A stretch of 37,839 nucleotides of DNA, taken from positions 1 through 37,839 of IMG/VR virus record IMGVR_UViG_3300032431_000025, one strand, 5' to 3'. Numbering within the stretch: position 1 is the first letter of the stretch; each line of letters starts with the position of its first letter. Below are positions 13,668 to 21,765 of the stretch, one piece after another. Below the pieces are notes generated by a model, which worked only from the letters and a program-made list of their open reading frames with translations, made no database searches and was not told the DNA's origin. The position numbers and the translations under genes are program-made. The DNA comes from a virus.

Positions 13668-15124
13668 TGGCTGCAAATTATCTACACGGGGTAGAAACAA
13701 TCGAAATCGAGATCGGGGCTAGAAGTATTCGGCAGGTCAAGACCGCCATAATTGGCATTGTTGGCACTGCTCCGATCCACACTGTACCCCTAGCCGATCG
13801 CACTATCAACTATCCAACGCTGGTACTCAATCCCAGAGATGCAGCTAAATATTTCGGACAAGCTACTCCCGGTTTCACAATCCCCGCCGCTATTGACGCA
13901 ATCTTTGACCAAGGGGCGGGGATTTGTATTGTTGTGAATGTCTTTGATCCGGCTGTGCATCGATCGATCGTAGCGCCCGGCGCATTCACTTTCACCACCG
14001 ATAAAATCACCCTCCCCAATCAAAATATTATTGTTGCAACCGTGACTAACACAGCAACAACTACTACCTATGTTCTGGGTGTTGATTATTCGATCGACAT
14101 GATTAAGGGGACGGTTTCTCGCATCAGCACGGGAGCCATACCTGCCCTAGCATCAGTTCAGATTGGCTATACTTACGCCGATCCAACCTTGGTGCTACCA
14201 GCAGCCGTGATTGGCACTGTAAACGCATCTGGCAACAGAACCGGGATGCAAGCATGGGAGGATTCTTATTCGCTCTTTGGATTTTTCCCGAAGATTTTGA
14301 TCGCTCCTCTATTCTCAACTTTAGCCTCTGTTAACGCAGAGATCGGCGTTCAAATTTCTCGACTTAGAGCTATTGGCATAAGCGATGCCCCGATCGGGAC
14401 TACTTTTGCTCAAGCCATAGCGGGTCGGGGCCCGGCGGGTTCGTTTGGATTTAATACATCTAGCGATCGAATGATTCTCTGTTATCCACATGTCAAAGTT
14501 TTTGATCTAGCCACTAACACCGAAGTTTTAGAACCTTACAGCCCCCGACTGGCTGGGGTTATTGCAGCTAAGGATATTGAAAAGGGTTACTGGTGGAGTC
14601 CTTCTAATACGGAAATCAAGGGGATTGTGGGAGTTGAACGCAGGTTAACTGCTGCGATCAATGACCCCAACTCAGAGGTAAACCTGCTAAATGAAGCGGG
14701 GATTTTCACAATATTCAACGCCTTTGGCACCGGACTTAGAACTTGGGGTAACAGGACGGCTGCTTGGCCCACAGTTACTCACCCTAGGAATTTTATAAAT
14801 ATTCGCCGGGTTGCAGATATCTTGCACGAGTCGATCGAATTCTCCCTGCTCCAGTTCCTAGATATGCCAATATCTAACGGTCTAATTGATTCGATCGTGC
14901 AAAGCGTGAAAGCTTTTATCCAAAAGCTGATTGGGGATGGAGCCTTGATCGGGGGTGACTGTAGCTATAATCCTGCCAAGAATACCCCGGAAGAAATTGC
15001 CTTAGGTCATCTGACATTTGATCTGAGTTTCATGCCACCCCCGCCCCTTGAGCGGATCACGATCGAAAGCCGGATCGATATCAATTATCTCAAAACCCTC
15101 ACCGGGACTTTAGGAGCTAGTTAA
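13667..15124 (+). CDS. contractile tail sheath protein
   Basis: 485-aa sheath subunit, the protein that contracts to drive the tube through the cell envelope. Family features: the N-terminal HGVETIEIEIGARSIRQVKTAIIGIVGTAP, where sheath proteins start with an H/P-G-V-x-x-x-E pattern followed by a beta strand ending in GTAP, the mid-protein FGFNTSSDRMILCYPHVKVF, the conserved AGVIAAKDIEKGYWWSPSN, and a C-terminal domain with RRVADILHESIEFSLLQFLD and FDLSFMPPPPLERITIE. Full length. It marks this as a myovirus-type tail and is followed at four bases by the tube gene, as in P2 and Mu. Confidence 0.95.
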   Translation: MAANYLHGVETIEIEIGARSIRQVKTAIIGIVGTAPIHTVPLADRTINYPTLVLNPRDAAKYFGQATPGFTIPAAIDAIFDQGAGICIVVNVFDPAVHRSIVAPGAFTFTTDKITLPNQNIIVATVTNTATTTTYVLGVDYSIDMIKGTVSRISTGAIPALASVQIGYTYADPTLVLPAAVIGTVNASGNRTGMQAWEDSYSLFGFFPKILIAPLFSTLASVNAEIGVQISRLRAIGISDAPIGTTFAQAIAGRGPAGSFGFNTSSDRMILCYPHVKVFDLATNTEVLEPYSPRLAGVIAAKDIEKGYWWSPSNTEIKGIVGVERRLTAAINDPNSEVNLLNEAGIFTIFNAFGTGLRTWGNRTAAWPTVTHPRNFINIRRVADILHESIEFSLLQFLDMPISNGLIDSIVQSVKAFIQKLIGDGALIGGDCSYNPAKNTPEEIALGHLTFDLSFMPPPPLERITIESRIDINYLKTLTGTLGAS

Positions 15125-15128
15125 GCCA

Positions 15129-15635
15129 ATGATTAAAACCGTATCTAACGCAAGTGTTTGGGTTAATGGGAATGTGCAAATTGGCACCTGCTCTGAGATC
15201 GAATTGCCAGAAATAAAACTACTTCTCGTTGAGCATGAAGGGCTAGGGGTCGTGGGGACGGTGGAAACTTTTGCAGGGATCGAAGCTATGGAGGCAACCT
15301 TCACATGGACTTCTTTTGATGCAACCACCTATAAGGCGATCGCTAACCCAACCCAGCCAGTGCAACTCCAAACAAGGGCAAGCCAGAAAACCACCACCCT
15401 GCTGGGGGATACAGAAACCCCGGTAGTAGTTTTCCTGTCTGGAATATTTAAGTCCATTCCCTTGGGGAAACTCAAAAAGGGGGAGACGATCGAACTCAGT
15501 TCAGAGATGTCCGTAAGCTATGTCCGACTTATTTTAGGGGGTGAGGAGCTACTAGAAATTGACGTTTTCTCCAACACTTACAGAGTCGCCGGGGCTGATA
15601 TCTTAAGCCAATTTAGGGCTAATTTAGGAATTTAA
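15129..15635 (+). CDS. tail tube protein, P2 FII-like
   Basis: 168-aa tube subunit forming the inner rigid cylinder. The sequence follows the P2 FII family: N-terminal N-x-x-V-W-V-N-G strand, CSEIELPEIKLLLVEHEGLGVVGTVE, then GIEAMEATFTW and a C-terminal beta barrel (VSYVRLILGGEELLEIDVFSN). Located directly after the sheath and before the assembly chaperone, the standard order. Confidence 0.92.
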   Translation: MIKTVSNASVWVNGNVQIGTCSEIELPEIKLLLVEHEGLGVVGTVETFAGIEAMEATFTWTSFDATTYKAIANPTQPVQLQTRASQKTTTLLGDTETPVVVFLSGIFKSIPLGKLKKGETIELSSEMSVSYVRLILGGEELLEIDVFSNTYRVAGADILSQFRANLGI

Positions 15636-15636
15636 T

Positions 15637-15930
15637 ATGCCAACAAAAAAGAAAGAATCAGTAGAAATCTTCACCCTTCCTAGTGGCAAAGTAGCCAGTC
15701 GTTTTGCATTAAGTAGCAAAGATTATTTTTCATTCAGGAAAAGGCTGCAAGCGGATCAGGATAGCGATATAGCCACTAAAGAGCTAGTCATGCGATCGTA
15801 CCTACTAGACGATCTACCCATCACGATCGACCAACTGGAAGATGAAGATGGGCTAAGTTTTGATGATGTTTTTATGCTCACCAATAAGATCGACACCCTT
15901 TTTTCTCATCTCCAACAGAAAGCGACCTAA
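15637..15930 (+). CDS. tail assembly chaperone (E-like), short form
   Basis: 97-aa protein, counterpart of P2 gpE. It opens with a beta strand (IFTLPSGKVASRFAL), then a helical region (SFRKRLQADQDSDIATKELVMRS), then acidic ELEDEDGLSFDDV-type residues. These chaperones bind the tape measure protein and recruit tube subunits. It ends at TAA 15928-15930, after a T6 run at 15899-15904 that can shift ribosomes into the -1 frame. Confidence 0.8.
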   Translation: MPTKKKESVEIFTLPSGKVASRFALSSKDYFSFRKRLQADQDSDIATKELVMRSYLLDDLPITIDQLEDEDGLSFDDVFMLTNKIDTLFSHLQQKAT

Positions 15931-16061
15931 TTGCTTTTTGCCAGATAACGGGCTGGGGGATTGTAGATATTTATAGTCTTGATTTAGCGGACTTAATTTA
16001 CTGGATTGGTCACGCAAGGGATTATCAAAAAGCTCTGGATAAAAGACTTAGGAAAAAATAG
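15637..16061 (+). CDS. tail assembly chaperone, -1 frameshift long form (E+E'-like)
   Basis: Shifting by -1 at the T6 run (15899-15904) reads on without stop to TAG 16059-16061, adding about 54 residues, including ESDLIAFCQITGWGIVDI, LADLIYWIGHARDYQKAL and a basic end RLRKK. The W/aromatic-rich helical extension is what P2-like E' products look like, and frameshifting here is the rule in long-tailed phages. The slip site is not a canonical X-XXY-YYZ heptamer, because the 0-frame codons are CTT TTT TCT, so slippage would occur on the TTT codon. The extension explains the 139-bp gap before the next gene, which otherwise would be empty. Confidence 0.7.
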
Positions 16062-16069
16062 GGGGGTTA

Positions 16070-16726
16070 ATGTCCAGCGATCCAAATTCTCCAGATTCTC
16101 CAAATCCCCCGATCGAAGTCAAAGCATTAACGGATCAGTCTGTGGGAGAAGATATCGAACGGTTAAAAGCCCTTCAGCTTATCCGTGAGGAGCTTGATCG
16201 ATCGAAGACCGTTCAACTCATGAAGGATGAGATTGATCGATCGACAACGGTCGCCAACTCTACAGATATCGAGAATCTGAAAACGCTGCAAGTTGACCTG
16301 ACAGAGAAGCAAATGGCCAGCATGGCCGCGATCGCCAAAGCCACCGCTAAACTGAATGAGCTAAAAAGGGATCAGGATGCTCAAGACATCATAAAAGTCC
16401 AGACTGAGCAGGCGATCAAAGAGATTCAACTTACTCAAGATGAACATCAAATTCTTTACCTCCAGAATCAAAATGATCTAGCTTTTTTACTGAGAGAGCA
16501 AAAGACACGAGCGGAGTATTCCTTTGCCTATCGATTTATCATCTCCACTCTATGTATGACTGTCATCATCTCCCTAGTGGCGGGGGTATGGTTGACATCC
16601 CAGCGGATCGAAATTCCCCAACTCATGATCGTTTTAAGTAGCTCTGGACTAGGGGCAATCTCTGGACTTTTAACCCCTAATCCCCAAGCACAAAAAAGAG
16701 AAAATTCCAATAATAGGAGAAATTAA
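16070..16726 (+). CDS. coiled-coil membrane protein upstream of tape measure
   Basis: 218 aa, unrecognised. Residues about 25-150 are polar, with repeated segments (LKALQLIREELDRSKTVQL, LMKDEIDRSTTV, ENLKTLQVDLTEKQMASM) and strong coiled-coil character. Two hydrophobic segments follow: FIISTLCMTVIISLVAGVWL (about 160-180) and LMIVLSSSGLGAISGLL (about 190-207), with a basic tail. GGGGGG three bases before ATG 16070 is the ribosome site. The gene sits between the chaperone and tape measure genes, where P2 and Mu have no such protein. A lysis (holin-like), superinfection-exclusion or tape-measure-partner role are all possible; none is shown by sequence. Confidence 0.7.
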   Translation: MSSDPNSPDSPNPPIEVKALTDQSVGEDIERLKALQLIREELDRSKTVQLMKDEIDRSTTVANSTDIENLKTLQVDLTEKQMASMAAIAKATAKLNELKRDQDAQDIIKVQTEQAIKEIQLTQDEHQILYLQNQNDLAFLLREQKTRAEYSFAYRFIISTLCMTVIISLVAGVWLTSQRIEIPQLMIVLSSSGLGAISGLLTPNPQAQKRENSNNRRN

Positions 16727-19357
16727 ATGGCTTCTAGTCTCCTCTCTATCACGATTGAAGCGATCGACAATGCCAGTGCGGTCATCTCTGGAGTCCAAAA
16801 CAGTGTCAAAGGACTCGCTCAAATCGGGGCGGTTGGCTCCTCTCTAGTGGGAATGGGAGCGGCGATCGCTTTACCTATTATTGGGATTGGTACGGCTGCG
16901 GTTGGAGCGGCGATGGAGTTTGAAAGCTCTATGGCTAATGTCGCAAAAGCTGCAAACGTTCCAGTCAATTCAGCACAGTATCGAGCGTTAAGTACTGAGA
17001 TATTAGGGCTGTCTAGAGTCATCCCTAGAGCGGCAACCGACCTTGCCGAAATTAGTGCTGAAGGTGCAAAGCTGGGGGTAAGCATCCCCAACCTTGGACA
17101 ATTTACTACTCTCATGTCCACTATGGCAGTCGCCTTTGACATGACCGCCCAGCAAGCGGCGGAGGGCGGAGCTAAGATTGCCAACTCATTCCAGATGGTT
17201 GACGCAGCCGGACAGATGGACTTCTCAAGGTTGACACGATTTGGGGATGTGGTAAATACCCTTGGCGATAACATGGCCACCACCGAAGCACAGATCATCA
17301 CCTTTGCTCAACAGACGGCGGGTGTTGCCAGTGTTTACAGGATGAGTGAAAGTGATGTAGCAGGATTAGGCGCTGCTTTCACCAGCTTAGGGTTAGCCCC
17401 TGAACGAGCAGCTAGGGCTTTTAATTCCACTGCGGTTAAATTAGCATCAGCGACCACATTAGGTAGTGAGGCTCAAGCGGGGTTTAAGGCTTTAGGTGTT
17501 AGTGCCACTGAGATGCAAACAGCTTTTGAGAGTGGAGAAGGAACGGATGCTTATTTAGGTTTTCTGCAAAAAGTAAAAACAGCCGGGCCACAAGCCGGGG
17601 CTGCTCTATCTAAAATCTTTGGGGTCGGTTTCTCAGATGAAATTATGACCGCCGCCGCTGGAATGGATCAATTTACTAAGGCGATCGATCTCTCTGGTAA
17701 AAAAGCGGGGGATGCTGGGTTCTCTACAATGCAGAGCAGTTTTGAAATCTTTGCAAGCACCACCGCCTCACAGATGCAACTACTCAAGAACAATTTTATG
17801 GAGTTAGGGATTGCGATCGGCAGTGCAATCCTCCCGGCTATTAATTCCGTGACCTCTGCGATCCGGCCTATGATTATGGCTTTCGCTAGTTTTGCTCAAG
17901 CTAACCCCGGAATCATTGCAGTCGGTGTTGCCATTTTGGGGATTGTGGCTGCGATCGGGGTTGCAGCGATCGCAGTCGGTGGTTTTCTCATGGCGATCGC
18001 TGCCGTAGGTACTGCGATCGCAACTATAAGCGGTGGTGCTGCTGCCATTGGTTTAGGGGCCATGTTTGCTCCGTTGGGGGCTGCGGCTCTACTTGCTGCG
18101 GGGCTGGTTGCTATAGCGGCGGGTGTTATAGCGGCGGGTGCGTTTCTAGTTACAGGTAGTTGGGAGGGTGTTGCCGGGGTTTTTGCTGCTATCCCTGCCG
18201 TACTCTCAGAACTACCCGCCAACCTTGCCCAAATTCCGGATGCTATTGGTTCTATGATTTTGGCTGCTCAAGCGATTATAAATAATTTTGTAGCGGGTGT
18301 GAGGTTAGCATTTGCAACTATGGGTAATGCCATGACTCAAGCATTCTCTGGAAATATGGCTCCGGCGATCGCTATCTTTCAGGGGTTGATCGCTGGGATT
18401 GGCGCCGCTTTTATGGGGTTAGGGACAATGATATCTGGGGTCATCAATGGAATAGTTGCCACCATTTCTATGATCGGAGCGATGATCGGGACGGTCTTAA
18501 TGGGCATAAACGCAATGATTCTAGGGTATCTAGTCACCGTGGCAACTGGAATTTCTGCTGCAATCATGGGAATTATTACGGGAATCGTGGCAGTAATTTC
18601 CACTATTGGGATGATGATCGGGACGGTGATCATGGGAATTGTGACCGGGGTAATGGTAGCGATCGCCGGAATCTCTGCATCGATCGCCGGGGTTATTGCC
18701 GGAATATCCGCATCGATCGCCGGGGCTATGGCGGGAATTATGGGAGTGATTGACAGCATGGTTTCAGCTATGGCAGCCGCTTTCAATTCGATCGGACCTG
18801 CAATTTCTGGGGCTATGAGTGCTGCGATCGGTGTAGTTCAGAGCATGGCGGGTGAGTTTGCAGCCGCTGGATCTGCGCTTATGGCTGCTCTAGCTCAAGG
18901 GATTATGGCGGGGGCTAGTGCGGCGGTGTCTGCCGTTTCTGGGGTCGCCGGGCAACTTAGAGCCATGTTGCCATTCTCTCCTGCAAAGACTGGGCCATTA
19001 TCAGACTTAGACAAATCTGGGCCTGCGTTAATGACCACGATCGCAGATGGGATAACCGCCACCCCAATTTTAGGAGCGTTAGGGCGATCGCTCTCACCTG
19101 TATCCAATCTCTCTAGTGGGATGGGGATGGGTATGTCACCACCAACTCAAGGCGGCGGATCTTCTGGCGGCATGGGGATGGCACCACCAACTCAAGGCGG
19201 CGGATCTTCTGGCGGATCTATTACCCTGAATTATGCCCCGGTAATAAATGGGGACGGCGGGGTTGATTTAATTGAAATGCTGCGATCGCATTCTAGAGAA
19301 TTAATGCAAATGTTATCGGAAGTTCAAGCTAAGAGCGATCGGAAATCATACACCTGA
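16727..19357 (+). CDS. tail tape measure protein, TP901 core
   Basis: 876-aa tail ruler. The TP901-family core spans about residues 60-280 (FESSMANVAKAANVPVNS, DLAEISAEGAKLGVSIP, TAEFAQQT-type segments, YRMSESDVAGLGAAFTSLGL). A very hydrophobic middle with many Ala/Ile/Gly repeats follows (for example IAGISASIAGVIAGISASIAG), which forms membrane-inserting helices in tape measures. The C terminus has a duplicated linker (PPTQGGGSSGG twice) and an acidic helix (DLIEMLRSHSRELMQM). At about 0.15 nm per residue it would set a tail near 130 nm, if the usual ruler relation holds. It ends the rightward tail operon and is followed by a terminator hairpin. Confidence 0.92.
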   Translation: MASSLLSITIEAIDNASAVISGVQNSVKGLAQIGAVGSSLVGMGAAIALPIIGIGTAAVGAAMEFESSMANVAKAANVPVNSAQYRALSTEILGLSRVIPRAATDLAEISAEGAKLGVSIPNLGQFTTLMSTMAVAFDMTAQQAAEGGAKIANSFQMVDAAGQMDFSRLTRFGDVVNTLGDNMATTEAQIITFAQQTAGVASVYRMSESDVAGLGAAFTSLGLAPERAARAFNSTAVKLASATTLGSEAQAGFKALGVSATEMQTAFESGEGTDAYLGFLQKVKTAGPQAGAALSKIFGVGFSDEIMTAAAGMDQFTKAIDLSGKKAGDAGFSTMQSSFEIFASTTASQMQLLKNNFMELGIAIGSAILPAINSVTSAIRPMIMAFASFAQANPGIIAVGVAILGIVAAIGVAAIAVGGFLMAIAAVGTAIATISGGAAAIGLGAMFAPLGAAALLAAGLVAIAAGVIAAGAFLVTGSWEGVAGVFAAIPAVLSELPANLAQIPDAIGSMILAAQAIINNFVAGVRLAFATMGNAMTQAFSGNMAPAIAIFQGLIAGIGAAFMGLGTMISGVINGIVATISMIGAMIGTVLMGINAMILGYLVTVATGISAAIMGIITGIVAVISTIGMMIGTVIMGIVTGVMVAIAGISASIAGVIAGISASIAGAMAGIMGVIDSMVSAMAAAFNSIGPAISGAMSAAIGVVQSMAGEFAAAGSALMAALAQGIMAGASAAVSAVSGVAGQLRAMLPFSPAKTGPLSDLDKSGPALMTTIADGITATPILGALGRSLSPVSNLSSGMGMGMSPPTQGGGSSGGMGMAPPTQGGGSSGGSITLNYAPVINGDGGVDLIEMLRSHSRELMQMLSEVQAKSDRKSYT

Positions 19358-19372
19358 TACGCACAAAAAAAG

Positions 19373-19394
19373 CCCTCTAGAATCGCTTAGAGGG
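19373..19394 (-). terminator. terminator between converging operons
   Basis: CCCTCTA / TAGAGGG stem with an 8-base loop. Read leftward it is followed by CTTTTTTTG, a clear intrinsic terminator for the leftward 19417-20196 operon. It may also end the tape measure transcript, though no T-run lies on that side. Confidence 0.8.
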
Positions 19395-19416
19395 GTGTAG
19401 GATCGTTCTCTATATT

Positions 19417-19644
19417 CTACGTTTCTTTTTGCTCACTATCCCAATCTTCAATTAATTTTGCTTTTACATCCATTAGGAGTTCTATCCTAGCCTTGATCTT
19501 GATTGTAGACAGATTAGCTACATTATGGGTGATGAGTTCTAGAATCATTTGATCGATCAGCATTAAGTCCTGATCCCGGCTTACTCCCCAATTTTCTTCT
19601 ATTTTCCAGTTCAGACAGTCGGCGGACGTGTTTGTGGTTTTCAT
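19417..19644 (-). CDS. 75-aa acidic protein, paralogue of the 25070 gene
   Basis: Unrecognised helical acidic protein. The stretch WGVSRDQDLMLIDQMILEL matches WGESLNQDLLLNAQMFNEV of the 73-aa protein encoded at 25070-25291, and both end in a D-W-x-S motif, so they are paralogues about 5.5 kb apart in the same plasmid-like block. Last gene of the small leftward RHH operon, with terminator at 19373-19394. ATG 19644 lacks a strong ribosome site. Confidence 0.65.
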   Translation of the reverse strand: MKTTNTSADCLNWKIEENWGVSRDQDLMLIDQMILELITHNVANLSTIKIKARIELLMDVKAKLIEDWDSEQKET

Positions 19645-19665
19645 GTTTTTTTGATTCGAGTTTAA

Positions 19666-19797
19666 TTATGGTGCATCTCGGCGATCGGAACCCCTAGAAG
19701 GGCTGGGTGGCTTATCAGGGGCTTTGTCTGCTCCGGATGGGAGTACTATCAATGGTTGGAAAATCAAGGCAAGCATGGCTACGATTAAATACTTCAT
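19666..19797 (-). CDS. 43-aa exported peptide
   Basis: Short frame with a clear export signal: MKYLIVAMLALIFQPLIVLP is a lysine followed by a hydrophobic run, then SGADKAPDKPPSPSRGSDRRDAP. AGGAG lies six bases before ATG 19797, a strong ribosome site that supports a real gene. No lipobox Cys. It sits between the RHH gene and the 75-aa gene in a leftward operon. The function is unknown; the Pro/charged tail would be periplasmic or surface facing. Confidence 0.6.
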   Translation of the reverse strand: MKYLIVAMLALIFQPLIVLPSGADKAPDKPPSPSRGSDRRDAP

Positions 19798-19857
19798 GAT
19801 TTGCTCCTGTTAGTCATTAATCTCTGTGGGTTCGGGTGGGTTCGGGTGCGATCGAAG

Positions 19858-20196
19858 TCAACGCAAAGGATCGTCTTTTATCGGTTCCCCAAGAGAAAAT
19901 CTATAAGCCTCCATTCTTTGCGCTGGGGATAAATCAGAATCGGCAAAGTTGCGATCGGCGTAATCTTGATCTTCGGTTTCGGGTTCGATCGCAACTTCTG
20001 GAATTGGCAGCAAACTATCTCGCTCTAATTTTTCCATCACCGCCGCTCTGACAAAATCCTGTTTTTCAGGTCCGCCCATACTTTCCAAGATTGCCTTGAT
20101 ATCAGCAGGGAACCGAACCGCTACAGGATTCTCTCCAAACTTCAAACCTATTCCCTTGCCTGTGAAAGCATGTACTGGAATTTGACCTTTTCCCAT
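19858..20196 (-). CDS. RHH transcriptional regulator, 112 aa
   Basis: Residues about 23-57 (NPVAVRFPADIKAILESM, then DFVRAAVMEKLERD) form a ribbon-helix-helix (CopG/Arc-type) DNA-binding domain: a basic strand followed by two helices. The C terminus is acidic (EPETEDQDYADRNFADSDL). AGGAGG five bases before ATG 20196 gives a strong start. It diverges from the 20357 gene, and the 160-bp gap holds TTTACAT-type repeats and a promoter with a CATGTNNACATG site in its spacer. An autorepressor controlling both directions is the natural reading. Not ParR of the ParM system, which is encoded at 25980. Confidence 0.75.
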   Translation of the reverse strand: MGKGQIPVHAFTGKGIGLKFGENPVAVRFPADIKAILESMGGPEKQDFVRAAVMEKLERDSLLPIPEVAIEPETEDQDYADRNFADSDLSPAQRMEAYRFSLGEPIKDDPLR

Positions 20197-20240
20197 GTTG
20201 CCTCCTGTTCTATTTCTAATATTCCCTTACTCTAGCACAC

Positions 20241-20258
20241 GTAAACATTAATGTAAAC
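20241..20258. promoter_or_regulatory. operator-like repeat upstream of RHH gene
   Basis: GTAAACATTAATGTAAAC: two direct GTAAAC units 12 bp apart flanking the palindrome ACATTAATGT. Leftward, TTTACG at this site and TATTAG 18 bp further form a weak promoter for the RHH gene, so a protein bound here would block it. Confidence 0.6.
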
Positions 20259-20285
20259 ACGAGTAAAAGATATGGCCTTAGATAG

Positions 20286-20314
20286 ATGTGATTCATGTTT
20301 ACATGCGAGATAAT
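20286..20314 (+). promoter_or_regulatory. promoter of 20357 gene with embedded operator
   Basis: ATGTGA, 17 bp, GATAAT (20309-20314). The spacer contains the inverted repeat CATGTTTACATG (20294-20305). The whole block is repeated at 20983-21011. Confidence 0.7.
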
Positions 20315-20356
20315 AAGTACATAAAGACAAACAGCCCAAGGGCAGGAAACGAACCG

Positions 20357-20875
20357 ATGAGATTAGTAGAACTTAGAGCCAAAGAAGTTAAGACAGTAAA
20401 CACCAAGTTTGGGGAACGGATTTTAATTGTTGCATCCGGTGATCTGAAATCTGAGATCAAGATATGGAGACCGCTAGATGATCCAGCAAGCCAAAATATT
20501 AAACCTAACCAATTTTTCACGGCTGCGGTAGATAGCCAAGGCAAGTACAGCCCGATCGCCCCTATGGAAAACGCACCCGTAACCAAACTAAGCACTGCTA
20601 ATGAAGACAACCAAACCTACACCCCTGCCAGTCCTTACAGCCCCTTGGCAACACTGGACAAGCCAGTAAAAGTTACCCCTGTAGTAATCGCCGCTCCTGT
20701 AGAAGTTACCCCTGAGAATTCCGGTGGTGCGTACGATCGACATATAGAAAACTTAGCTGCCAAGATTGCCGACTGCTACAGAGCAACCAAAGCCCAACTA
20801 CCTGAACTGAGTGAGGAGACGATTCAAAAACTGGCTACTTCGGTATTTATCCAACTAGCAAGAGACACCTTCTAA
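20357..20875 (+). CDS. hypothetical 172-aa protein, possible OB-fold N-terminus
   Basis: Starts at ATG 20357 (AGGA nine bases upstream); the earlier ATG at 20288 lies inside the promoter. Residues 1-65 (MRLVELRAKEVKTVNTKFGE, then ILIVASGDLKSEIKIWRPL and FFTAAVDSQGKY) are beta-rich and could be an OB fold binding single-stranded nucleic acid; this is a guess from pattern. A Pro/Thr/Val linker follows, then a helical C terminus (IENLAAKIADCYRATKAQL, EETIQKLATSVFIQLARD). It shares promoter architecture with the membrane protein gene at 21081 and so is probably co-regulated by the RHH protein. Confidence 0.65.
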   Translation: MRLVELRAKEVKTVNTKFGERILIVASGDLKSEIKIWRPLDDPASQNIKPNQFFTAAVDSQGKYSPIAPMENAPVTKLSTANEDNQTYTPASPYSPLATLDKPVKVTPVVIAAPVEVTPENSGGAYDRHIENLAAKIADCYRATKAQLPELSEETIQKLATSVFIQLARDTF

Positions 20876-20883
20876 ATAGGCAA

Positions 20884-20919
20884 GGGGTAGCCAACTCCCG
20901 CAAAAGACTAGGCTACCCC
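20884..20919 (+). terminator. perfect 9-bp hairpin after 20357 gene
   Basis: GGGGTAGCC / GGCTACCCC with an 18-base loop, eight bases after the stop. No T-run follows, so it may protect the 3' end or act as a weak terminator. The rest of 20920-21080 holds the next promoter. Confidence 0.5.
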
Positions 20920-20982
20920 CGCACCAACAGATTAGCACGATCGCCCCGATACCGCCCCTCAAAAAGATACCCCTTTAGATAG

Positions 20983-21011
20983 ATGACATTCATGTGTACA
21001 TGCGATATATT
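20983..21011 (+). promoter_or_regulatory. promoter of 21081 gene with embedded operator
   Basis: ATGACA, 17 bp, TATATT: five of six matches to both consensus boxes. The inverted repeat CATGTGTACATG (20991-21002) lies in the spacer, as in the promoter at 20286-20314, so occupancy would block RNA polymerase. Confidence 0.75.
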
Positions 21012-21080
21012 GGTATTTATAGGGCAAAGGAAAACACTTCACCCCCGCCTTAAATCACTTCACAGCAAAAGGAAAACACC

Positions 21081-21668
21081 ATGACTTACCAAGAACTCAA
21101 GACCGAACTCAGAACCCTTCAAGCCGCCGGACACCCAATCCCCGCACTCAACAGTAAAAAGGAAATCCTTGAAACCGCCCTTGCCCAAATCTTGGCAAGT
21201 ATCACCCCTGAAATAGTTGAAGCTGTCACACCCGAAGCGATCGCCACCACCGCCCCTGAAATCATCGAACCTACTACCCCTAGTACCGTAACCAATTACG
21301 ATACTACCCCTAGCGTAGAAAGTGCTACCCTCATCAGTAACGACACCACCAACAGGTCAGAAATCACCACCACCGAACCCAAGCGAATTACCATCACCCC
21401 AGAACACCCAGCACTAACTGAAGTTAAAGAAATTGCCAAGGGATTAGAGATTGCCTTAATCTGGGCGATCGCAGCCATCCGGTCAATCATCCGGTTTGCA
21501 ACTCCACACCTAAAAAGAGCGGCGGAGGCAGGGCTAAAAATAATTGTCTATGCAGCCGTTCTGTTTCAGGTTTGGATAATGCCTAAGATTGAATTACTGG
21601 CATACAGGATCGGACTGTGGGGATTGACTACCTTTATTAAGATAAATAAGAGGGTATCGATCGCCTAA
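21081..21668 (+). CDS. SAP-like domain plus membrane-anchored protein
   Basis: 195 aa. Residues 1-38 (MTYQELKTELRTLQAAG, then LNSKKEILETAL) resemble a SAP motif: two short helices with a Gly turn, a putative DNA-binding module. A Thr/Pro/Glu-rich linker (about 40-110) follows, then hydrophobic helices (IALIWAIAAIRSIIRFA, AGLKIIVYAAVLFQVWIM, LLAYRIGLWGLTTFI). The layout suggests tethering DNA to the membrane, an inference. The ribosome site AAGGA is seven bases from ATG 21081. Controlled by the promoter at 20983-21011 and ended by the hairpin at 21697-21721. Confidence 0.6.
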   Translation: MTYQELKTELRTLQAAGHPIPALNSKKEILETALAQILASITPEIVEAVTPEAIATTAPEIIEPTTPSTVTNYDTTPSVESATLISNDTTNRSEITTTEPKRITITPEHPALTEVKEIAKGLEIALIWAIAAIRSIIRFATPHLKRAAEAGLKIIVYAAVLFQVWIMPKIELLAYRIGLWGLTTFIKINKRVSIA

Positions 21669-21696
21669 TCCCCCAAATCCTCTAACCAAAAAAAAG

Positions 21697-21721
21697 CCCC
21701 TCTAGGATTGCCTAGGAGGGG
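21697..21721. terminator. bidirectional terminator
   Basis: CCCCTCTAGG / CCTAGGAGGGG stem with one bulged A and a four-base loop, flanked by an A8 run on the left (a U-run for leftward transcripts) and TTCATTTTG on the right. It separates the rightward 21081 gene from the iteron cluster. Confidence 0.8.
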
Positions 21722-21765
21722 TTCATTTTGTCTATTAGGTATTCCCAGCCGCTACGATTTTGCCC

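Noticed and set aside
18379-18786. Long leftward hydrophobic frame inside the tape measure gene
   Set aside because: Complement of the Ala/Ile/Gly repeat codons; no start signals; shadow of the tape measure gene.
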